Both the position numbers and the translations under genes were made by a program. From Arenicola marina (lineage: Eukaryota > Annelida > Polychaeta > Arenicolidae), in NCBI GenBank assembly GCA_964019135.1, contig OZ025260.1:37863373-37927372 (forward strand): a stretch of DNA of 64,000 nucleotides, in the 5' to 3' direction. The notes under the pieces are model-generated. The model searched no databases and had not been told where the DNA came from. It saw only the letters and a program-made list of their open reading frames with translations. Shown piece by piece: positions 60,001 through 64,000 of the stretch. Each line of letters begins with the position of its first letter. The first letter of the stretch is position 1.

Positions 60001-60802
60001 TTCACCCTCACACACGCCCGCTCCACCCCCCCCCCCCGCCACTACACCCGCCATGGACCAGGACAATTCCGACCTTTTATGGCGGCCTCTGGCGGACATA
60101 CAGCGAACAATTACAGCCGCCGGTGACATGGGATATTTAAACTGTAACAGATGTTGGGCAAACGAATCCGCCCCCAGCCGTAACTGTACTAAGACGGATT
60201 GAACCGGGAGCGAAATGAATGAAGGTTTAGTGCCTTCCTAATGTTTATTCATCCTCTCTGCATTAGCATTTGTGTGTACTTGTATATCTGTCCTCCTCTG
60301 TATAACTGGCGGGAACTCTGTCTGCCTTCAATATAAATACCATGTTCTGTCAAGAAAATCCTGGGATCGAGGTCACTCCAGGAAGGTCACTTCCATCTTA
60401 TCATGACCTTTTTTGTTTACATGGTATCAACATGTGGTTTAAATTAAGCAGCATGTTTATTTTTACCCCTGCTGATGACATGTACATATACCAAGTCACC
60501 TTCACTTCTTATTGAACATATATGTCAATCTCCTGACTTATTATATATATTGTACCATGAACCGATGGCCAGCAACAACTCTCGATCTTTACCTTTATCC
60601 CTTTACCTTTATCTTTATCCCTGACAATTAATATCTACATCACATTTATTTATAATTGTATAATGTTTGTCACCTTGTGTTTTCAGGAGACACGGACGAA
60701 GAGGGCGAGAGCGCAGAGGGCGAGGAAAAGAAGACTCAAACGACCTTGAGCAAGGGCGACAAGAGTCATCTCATCGTGTGGCAAGTGTTCAATGCCAACT
60801 GA
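22826..60802 (+). CDS. JIP3/JIP4 scaffold (MAPK8IP3/SPAG9 orthologue), 28 exons, 1,456 aa
   Basis: Exons: 22826-23128, 26248-26368, 26674-26744, 26962-27053, 27609-27913, 28499-28822, 29209-29332, 29782-29870, 31019-31051, 33422-33479, 34073-34129, 35310-35466, 35766-35959, 40413-40601, 41157-41385, 42121-42273, 42788-42965, 43403-43663, 44377-44499, 45093-45330, 45946-46026, 47621-47688, 48166-48317, 48877-49048, 49715-49828, 50044-50226, 50981-51166 and 60687-60802. They sum to 4,371 nt, in phase throughout. The protein has an N-terminal RH1/coiled-coil region, a leucine-zipper coil, the RH2 signature [20 protein letters not shown] and a C-terminal WD40-like propeller ending [12 protein letters not shown]. 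Human paralogues are about 1,320-1,340 residues. Members scaffold JNK-pathway kinases and link kinesin-1 and dynein-dynactin to vesicles and lysosomes. Residues match JIP3 in some places and JIP4 in others, as expected for a pre-duplication orthologue. Confidence 0.95.
23893..24357. mobile_element. MITE with 110-bp identical inverted arms, in JIP intron 1
   Basis: Arms 23971-24080 and 24210-24319 are reverse complements with no mismatch that I can see. Outside them the inverted homology continues less perfectly (ATTTAAAAAACGGC and CGGCCGTCGATTGC on the left; GCAATCAACGGCC and TTTTTAAATCAATC on the right), with about 35 extra bases in the left arm. The centre (24081-24209) is unique and non-coding. 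The perfect arms indicate recent insertion or gene conversion between them. Confidence 0.7.
24512..24585 (-). mobile_element. GTGCGACTTATAC repeat-family copy, in JIP intron 1
   Basis: The sequence ATAATTTCTGGTATATAAGT, followed later by GGGGTGCGACTTATATAT, shows the same inverted blocks as the copies at 19873-19945 and 26086-26205. Confidence 0.5.
25022..25822. mobile_element. Non-autonomous DNA element with about 30-bp terminal inverted repeats
   Basis: The left end TACCATCATTTACATATG is followed by TTTTGGAACACC; the right end is the reverse complement with three mismatches and finishes AAATGACGGTA at 25822. GGTGTTCCAAAACATAC blocks repeat beneath both ends (near 25070, 25715, 25765 and 25795), giving subterminal repeats. 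The middle is G-rich (25145-25175, 25330-25350, 25505-25520). No transposase frame is recognisable. TA dinucleotides at both edges could be a 2-bp duplication. Confidence 0.6.
26086..26205 (+). mobile_element. GTGCGACTTATAC repeat-family copy, in JIP intron 1
   Basis: It contains three GTGCGACTTATAC-type blocks and ends CCCCGGAAATTATGGTA, the same terminus as the copy at 19873-19945. It lies about 40 bp upstream of JIP exon 2 (26248). Confidence 0.55.
27384..27500 (+). mobile_element. tRNA-derived SINE-like sequence, in JIP intron 4
   Basis: A pol III A-box-like stretch (CAGCTATGGTCGAGTG near 27411) is followed about 45 nt later by a strong B box (GGTTCGAACCCC near 27463). The sequence does not fold into a clean tRNA. 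The tail after 27480 is unique or T-rich. It fits the head of a tRNA-derived SINE; family not recognised. Confidence 0.5.
27609..31051 (+). CDS. JIP exons 5-9: Ser/Thr-rich linker
   Basis: These exons encode residues 196-487, rich in S, T, D and E and expected to be disordered. The segment [12 protein letters not shown] in exon 5 aligns with the conserved QEMRNVSIG stretch of vertebrate JIPs. Exon 9 is only 33 nt (31019-31051) and splices to exon 10 to give [20 protein letters not shown], matching the start of the vertebrate leucine-zipper region. This is the part of the family that varies most and usually hosts kinase docking; I could not point to a docking motif with confidence. Confidence 0.88.
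32714..32875 (+). repeat. 54-bp tandem repeat, three copies
   Basis: Units start at 32714, 32768 and 32822 with CTCAGTCACTTTCACACATC. Each contains a short dyad (ACATCC and GGATGT). The third copy is the most diverged. It lies in JIP intron 9. Confidence 0.8.
33422..35959 (+). CDS. JIP exons 10-13: leucine-zipper coil and RH2 domain
   Basis: These exons encode residues 488-642. Exons 10-12 form a continuous coil ([19 protein letters not shown], then [14 protein letters not shown] and a K/E-rich heptad run). Exon 13 is nearly identical to vertebrate JIPs from [20 protein letters not shown] to [15 protein letters not shown]. This is the RH2 region that binds GTP-bound Rab or Arf family GTPases and dynactin components in the family. 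A possible longer exon 12 (ending at 35496 instead of 35466) would add 10 in-frame residues. Confidence 0.93.
36646..36736 (+). CDS. Alternative JIP exon with stop (truncated isoform)
   Basis: A clean acceptor (TTGCCTTTCAG) opens an in-phase exon after exon 13. It reads [17 protein letters not shown], then [13 protein letters not shown] and a TAG at 36734-36736. Joined to exon 13 it gives a 672-residue protein with RH1, coils and RH2 but no propeller. The first residue after the junction is F, as in the standard exon at 40413, so the two exons look interchangeable. I found no AATAAA close downstream. It could therefore be a true alternative last exon with a non-canonical poly(A) signal, or a stop-containing exon that lowers expression by NMD. 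Confidence 0.55.
40413..42965 (+). CDS. JIP exons 14-17: linker and start of the propeller region
   Basis: These exons encode residues of about 643-892. Landmarks shared with vertebrate JIPs are [81 protein letters not shown] and [10 protein letters not shown]. Exon 16 ends with CAG/GCAAGT, so intron 16 is a GC-AG intron; phase and homology both require it. Confidence 0.92.
42274..42275 (+). other. GC 5' splice site (GC-AG intron 16 of JIP)
   Basis: Exon 16 ends GAGCTCCAG and the intron starts GCAAGT. The nearest GT (GTCAAA, four bases on) would break the frame to exon 17 (GACCACGAG). Vertebrate homology runs straight across the GC junction. The rest of the site fits U1 well, as is usual for GC donors. 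Confidence 0.75.
42573..42664. mobile_element. Hairpin MITE in JIP intron 16
   Basis: Arms of about 33 nt (AAAACATACATCATAAAAAC then ATTAAATGTCG; right arm starting CGACATTTAATG) pair with one mismatch and one bulge around an 18-nt loop. It is AT-rich and non-coding. Confidence 0.6.
43403..45330 (+). CDS. JIP exons 18-20: variable acidic insert of the propeller region
   Basis: These exons encode residues of about 893-1099, Gly/Ala/Ser/Thr/Glu-rich and poorly conserved except at the edges (MESDYPSDE at the start, [11 protein letters not shown] within, and [13 protein letters not shown] at the end). This matches the acidic, variable insert between propeller strands in vertebrate JIPs. The exons are distinctly GC-rich. 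The exon 20 donor at 45331 is followed by degenerate repeats of the exon end (see 45306-45560). Confidence 0.88.
45306..45560 (+). repeat. Degenerate repeats of the exon 20 end and its splice donor
   Basis: The exon 20 end and donor (AAGCCAGAGTGGAAG then GTAAATGGTTAATGG) recur in degenerate form about every 50 bp, clearest near 45470-45500 (AAAGCCAGAGTGAAAGGTAA) and partly near 45405 and 45515. Each keeps AAGGTAAA with a GGTTAA tail. Reading through the true donor meets a TAA at once. Confidence 0.65.
45946..60802 (+). CDS. JIP exons 21-28: WD40-like propeller and C-terminus
   Basis: These exons encode residues of about 1,100-1,456, the most conserved half of the family. Landmarks are [142 protein letters not shown] and SHLIVWQV. 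The last exon (60687-60802) is separated from exon 27 by a 9.5-kb intron made mostly of tandem repeats. Confidence 0.94.
46085..47400 (+). repeat. 25-bp minisatellite carrying CACGTG, in JIP intron 21
   Basis: The unit TATCCTGAGTATAACCACGT followed by GGGTG repeats about 50 times with variants of 24-27 bp. Most units keep the palindrome CCACGTGG. The left part has subarrays with CTGACGATAACCACG and CATATAATAACCACG units in a repeated order. The unit lacks stop codons on the minus strand, producing three overlapping frames of 320-471 codons ([15 protein letters not shown] style). I take these as by-products of the repeat. Confidence 0.9.
47800..47990 (+). repeat. AT-rich tandem repeat with splice-site-like motifs, in intron 22
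   Basis: Units of about 20-26 bp built on ATATATATCTTACAGTAAGT or ATATCTTACAGTAACTAA repeat eight or so times. Several contain GTAAGT, the ideal 5' splice-site hexamer, and CTTACAG, an acceptor-like motif. They lie about 110 bp after the exon 22 donor (47689). Confidence 0.8.
49027..49235 (+). repeat. 36-bp repeat made from the exon 24 end plus its donor
   Basis: The last 22 nt of exon 24 and first 14 nt of intron 24 (CCCTACGTCAGCAAAATGCT then CGGTGCGTATGTAGTC) form a 36-bp unit repeated in tandem. Copies of the donor G/GTGCGTA fall at 49049, 49085, 49121, 49157 and 49193. The exon part of the unit encodes the invariant PYVSKML of vertebrate JIPs, so the exon is the source of the array. Confidence 0.85.
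49283..49400 (+). repeat. About 32-bp repeats with GTGCGTATGTAG core, in intron 24
   Basis: Units CCAAGGTGCGTATGTAGCCC followed by CCCTGGGTCAG repeat three to four times, nearly identically. They share the GTGCGTATGTAG core with the 36-bp array just upstream and look like a second round of expansion from the same donor sequence. Confidence 0.75.
49450..49515 (-). mobile_element. tRNA-like or SINE-like remnant
   Basis: On the minus strand a B-box-like GGGTTCAAATCCC is preceded by sequence that could fold as D and anticodon arms (TCCC and GGGA pairing; GGTTAGTCGTG). The acceptor stem is poor. A degenerate tRNA pseudogene or SINE head is possible; chance similarity is not excluded. Confidence 0.25.
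51167..51745 (+). repeat. GTCAGTCTTA minisatellite directly after the exon 27 donor
   Basis: Units of about 17 bp (TTGTCGTCAGTCTTACC and TTGTCGTCAGTCTTAAT), often as dimers, start within about 15 bp of the exon 27 donor (CTGG/GTCAGT at 51167). I count close to twenty GTCAGT hexamers, the same hexamer as the true donor. The second half (51480-51660) contains a partial duplication of the pattern. Confidence 0.85.
52040..52225 (+). repeat. About 33-bp repeats with E-box-like palindromes
   Basis: Units with TCACGTGATCACGTGATG and later GATCAGGTCACATGGTGTTC followed by ATGTGATGTGC repeat six times. Early units carry CACGTG flanked as TCACGTGA; later ones carry CACATG or CATGTG. It lies in JIP intron 27. 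Confidence 0.8.
52995..56695 (+). repeat. 38-bp minisatellite with higher-order repeats, about 97 copies
   Basis: The 38-bp unit TTCACACGCCAAGATGGTGG followed by CGACAGACAGATAGGGCC fills 3.7 kb of JIP intron 27. Variant units mark larger duplications. The CAGGTAGGG variant occurs at about 53870, 54554, 55086 and 55732, and the CACACC variant at 54000, 54684, 55216 and 55862. Both series have spacings of 684, 532 and 646 bp (18, 14 and 17 units). Edges hold more diverged GGCGGCGGACAG units. The sequence decays after 56690 into a few long, degenerate units up to about 56900. No gene. Confidence 0.92.
57079..57190 (+). repeat. CCCCT pentamer tract
   Basis: Two runs of CCCCT units (57079-57118 and 57133-57190) are separated by a CTCCTGCCGCTTCTCC stretch. 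The minus strand is G-rich with regular GGGG runs, so it could form G-quadruplexes. Open frames here are compositional. Confidence 0.85.
57408..57436 (+). repeat. CGG trinucleotide repeat in a GC-rich patch
   Basis: About nine GGC/CGG triplets sit in a CpG-rich patch (about 57220-57480). An ATG at 57380 opens a 68-codon frame with a poly-Gly run. Because of its composition I do not call it a gene, although an unannotated first exon cannot be excluded. Confidence 0.6.
58166..58236 (-). CDS. Isolated antisense exon candidate within JIP intron 27
   Basis: On the minus strand a pyrimidine-rich acceptor (TCCTCCTCACACCAG) opens a 71-nt frame reading [20 protein letters not shown] then VGE, ending at a very strong donor GAG/GTAAGT. 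The peptide is not repetitive and is unlike the flanking minisatellite. It would belong to a nested gene on the opposite strand, but I found no convincing partner exons. Chance is possible. Confidence 0.3.
58318..59785 (+). repeat. 18-bp G-rich minisatellite, about 80 copies
   Basis: The unit GGTGGCGGGAGGCTGGGT repeats with variants (GGCGGCGGCAGG, GGTGGGTGG insertions) across 1.47 kb of JIP intron 27. A longer segment containing GCGCAAGAGGCTGGG and GGCAGGGTGGG occurs twice about 320 bp apart (near 59270 and 59591), showing segmental duplication. Frames of 268-613 codons are open on both strands (WVVAGG on plus, PPPPSL or PATTQP on minus), a by-product of the stop-free unit. The sense transcript would be rich in GG and GGG runs able to form G-quadruplexes. 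Confidence 0.9.
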
Positions 60803-61068
60803 AAGCAAAATTCACATGATACGTGGGTCATGTGATACTTGGGTCACGTGAGACGTGGATTACGTCGGACCTAGATCACGTGAACTAATTAAGTGCCAAT
60901 ATGTGCCCGCTTCCTGGGGTTAATCAATATTGTGTAGGTTGGCCAGAAAATTATTTGAGTGCTGTCGATCAAATGCAAGTTGGTGGGACTTTACTGTTTC
61001 ACGTGGAATTCGTCTCGTTTTGTTCAACAGCAACCTCCCACTCGTTTGTATAGAAAACCGCTAATAAA
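60803..61068 (+). other. JIP 3' UTR with E-box-like sequences and poly(A) signal
   Basis: The stop TGA is at 60800-60802 and a canonical AATAAA at 61063-61068, with another near 61150. Just after the stop (60820-60885) are several CACGTG or CATGTG palindromes (TCATGTGA, GTCACGTGAG, ATCACGTGAAC), resembling the repeats at 52040-52225. Confidence 0.6.
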
Positions 61069-64000
61069 TGTGTACCCAGTTGTACGATTTGTTTATTTAA
61101 ACGTATAAAGTAATCTAATATTGATCAAGTAGACTTAGTGTTACAGGAAATAAATCTCACGGTGAGGTCTATGTGTAAATAACCATCGGCCTGTATCATT
61201 GTGGCCAAATCCAGAGATTAAACCCAGCTCGACTAAAAACGTCAAAAGACAACACACCAACAAACGGTTCGCCCCTCCACTCTTATCGTATCGCGTTTCT
61301 ATATTTTGTTAGAACTGGTCTTTGAAACCAATGTTAGTCATTGTCCTGACTACATGTGTAGTTTTTATATGCTAATAGCAGCTACCGCTATATGAACTGC
61401 ACAAAGTTCGATTAGATATTCTTGAAGTGAAAAACACGTGGTCAACTGAGCACAGTGTGGTGTTACGTCAGCGTCTCCCGGCATGCACCACGGGAGGGGC
61501 GCCCTAGTTCTGTGGCTTAACAACACGTGGTTGATACAAAATGGTTGCCTGGTGTTTTGGTTATTAATTTATATTATGTTGACACTAATCTCTTTATAAA
61601 AATATAAGATATGGACAACATTAGGTTGTATCTATATTATAGTCATGACCCTGGTGAGTGCCGGGCTATATAAAGCACATTTGAGCCTACCATTCGTGTT
61701 AACCCATGTCCCAGCCATAAAGGATATAGATGTGAACATGTATGGTTCCAGCTTAAGGTCCTTGTTTAAGCCTTTACCGGTTTGTATTTTGGTTTTAAAC
61801 GGTCTAGACTGGTAGCTCCTTAATCAAAGTGAAATACACATGCAACACAACATCTTGTTCTCAGTAGGCATACAGTTACAAAAACAATTGTCCTGCTTAA
61901 TGTTAAGAAGATCTTTAGCTGGAGTGGGCATACATGCAAGTTAAAAGGCTGGTGTTTGTTTCCACTGTATGTTTTCAGTGTGTCTTTGTTCCACTGTTGC
62001 AGGCACTTATCGGGCTACTGGTAGCACGGCATGGATCTTGGCATGGCCTGTTACCCCACTCTGTTGCTGCATCGAACCCCGCTAGATGGCGCATCATACC
62101 TACCCCCTGGCTTCACATTGTAGCCACCCAGCCATCGCTGATCCTTGACCCGAGATCTATCCGACCAATGGCTGTCATCGTCTTTAATCATTGTACCGCT
62201 GCTGCTTTGGTGACGTGCTCCGATTGGTTGATTTAATTATCACAGCGCGAACGGGAAAAAAGGCGCGAAACGAGAAGTAACCATTCCGTTTCGGAGAGCT
62301 TTTTTGTGTGTTTGTGTCCACTGTTATTGTTATCCCATTATGACACTAAACGGAGTTTGGTTTTGTCAAAGTGAGTTATGCAAACCTTTGGTGAGCGAAG
62401 ATGCATGTTGTGGCTTGGCACCCCCCCCCCCCCCTCCCGTCTCTCTCTCTCCCATTCACCATTCGTCCAATCTGTGCAATATGTTATCACGCTTCTGGCG
62501 TTGGTGGCATTGGCTCTCCGGTCCTCAGTCCGCATCGTAAGACCCCACGCACGCATGCGCACAGAGATGTTAAAACTAACAGTGGTAAGGATGTGCAGTA
62601 CGATATATATAAGACCTTGAACCCAATTAACTTGTTTCTCGACTGACACCTTTGTTCAAGTGTAAAATGCCATTATACGCGGTCAGCGTATATGGTATTG
62701 ATAAGGTTACTGAATGGTAAGGCAATGTTGTAACTAGCATTGAAACTGTTGGCTCCCAGGCCCTGGTTGGCTTCGCTTGCATACAAGTGTTGAAGGATTT
62801 TACGAATTCATTTGCAGGCGAACTGCACACGCTTGGCGCACAATGTATATTATTATGTTTGCTGCCACAGCCTTTTAATCTTACGTACAATTGTATAAAT
62901 TGATATTTATAAATATATATATATATATATATGTAATATACATACAGTGTTTGTTATAATGGAAGGCATTATTTGTAATGTAGGGATGAATTATTTTATG
63001 TTTTAACAGCTTAATATATATATACATAATGGTACACGTCCGTGTGTATGACATTTATCAACGACAAGCCATCATTGCTGATGCTTTATGATAAGGTTAT
63101 GTCCAAACTAATATTTTATATAATTGCGACAGGGTACAGCATACCCTGTCGACAGGGTACGGCATACCTGGGCGCCTGACAACTGGTATATTTCGTAAGA
63201 TATTTCCTGGGGCGTGTCACTATATACATGATCATATAAAGATCGTCGTAAGTATTCTACTCGGCTTATTCTGCAGATTTTAATCTCGTTTCTGCTCCTA
63301 CGAGTTACCGATATGCCCAATGCTATAATTATTAAGTTAGGTTTTTAGCGCTCGCCCTTTTTTTTAACCGATCTGCCTAGGTCTGCCGCGAAAATGTATT
63401 TATTTTTAGGAGCCGAGTATGTGTTAATGGTGCGTTAGGTGTCTCACCTTGTTGTTCAACCCATGTAACGACATGACGCATAAATATTGTATTCCTTTGC
63501 GCAAACTCGTTTCGTGTTTTCTCTTCGTTGTCAAGTCAACTGCGCGTCATAATCGAATTAATCATCTTTACCTAACGGCACATAGATTGGTGGTTCGCGC
63601 CCCGCTGTGGCCATGTCTGTGCTGTCGCAGGATAAAGATTCCATGTCCTTCGCAAAGAGTAGGGGGTTAACCCCGGGGACATGGCTCCTTTATGTGCATT
63701 CCGGGAATTGATTATGGCTTGATATGTCATAATAAAGCGGTACGCACTGCCCTAACCTTCTTAACTGATAATACGGTATGAACGAAATGCGATTAGAACC
63801 ATCTGAATACAGCCAACATTTAGCTGAATAAAGCTTATGGATTATAAATTATTACTACCGCCACTGGCTACGTGACGCACTGGCTCTGTCTGTGCCTACG
63901 TTGCGACAATACCATGAACACGGCCCCAGTAGGGATTCATAAACCACACGTAGCTATTACGCTCTTACGGGTGAGTCCAGTTGATTGCTGCGTGGCGATA
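61069..64000. other. Downstream flank; no gene recognised
   Basis: I see no conserved coding exon or structural RNA. Contents are a poly-C tract (62420-62435), a TA microsatellite (about 62911-62932) and short open frames of no recognisable family. A frame at 61934-62236 (about 100 codons) is hydrophobic at its start, but its composition and lack of splice support do not persuade me. Confidence 0.5.

Noticed and set aside
58185-60026. Open frames of up to 613 codons on both strands (proline-rich on minus, glycine/tryptophan-rich on plus)
   Set aside because: They follow the 18-bp G-rich minisatellite; simultaneous openness on both strands and no splice or homology support mark them as compositional.

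Overview
The window is metazoan nuclear DNA. It has many short phase-matched exons with GT-AG introns, long repeat-rich introns, MITE-type DNA elements and large minisatellites. The main gene is a single JIP3/JIP4-type scaffold that resembles both vertebrate paralogues, so a non-vertebrate animal (probably a marine invertebrate) is the best guess; I cannot name the species. All exon models below come from reading splice sites and reading-frame phase by eye, with no transcript support.

Layout. 1-10,580: no gene recognised; fold-back and MITE-like elements plus a degenerate minisatellite. 10,584-11,497 (minus): three protein-like exon candidates that I could not join into one gene. 11,531-12,724 (minus): a compact 3-exon gene for an unrecognised 124-residue protein. 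12,931-22,575 (minus): an 18-exon gene for a 646-residue AtuA-family (DUF1446) protein with a basic N-terminal extension. 22,576-22,825: a 250-bp divergent promoter with ETS, NRF1 and E-box sites. 22,826-60,802 (plus): a complete 28-exon JIP3/JIP4 orthologue of 1,456 residues, with an alternative terminal exon that would give a 672-residue coiled-coil-only form. 60,803-64,000: downstream flank with no gene recognised.

How the parts relate. The AtuA and JIP genes are head to head and probably share regulation. The small 124-residue gene starts 206 bp after the AtuA stop codon on the same strand, with a splice-acceptor-like sequence just before its ATG. The two functions are not obviously linked: JIP3/4 proteins tether JNK-pathway kinases and kinesin/dynein to vesicles and lysosomes, while AtuA proteins are enzyme-like and uncharacterised in animals.

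The most unusual feature is the 3' half of the JIP gene. Several introns carry tandem arrays that begin at or mimic the exon's own 5' splice site (after exons 20, 22, 24 and 27). Intron 21 holds about 1.3 kb of CACGTG-bearing repeats. Intron 27 (9.5 kb) holds a roughly 3.7-kb 38-bp minisatellite with higher-order duplications and a 1.5-kb G-rich 18-bp minisatellite. The long open frames across these arrays are by-products of the repeats. No retrovirus-like or other virus-derived element was recognised.
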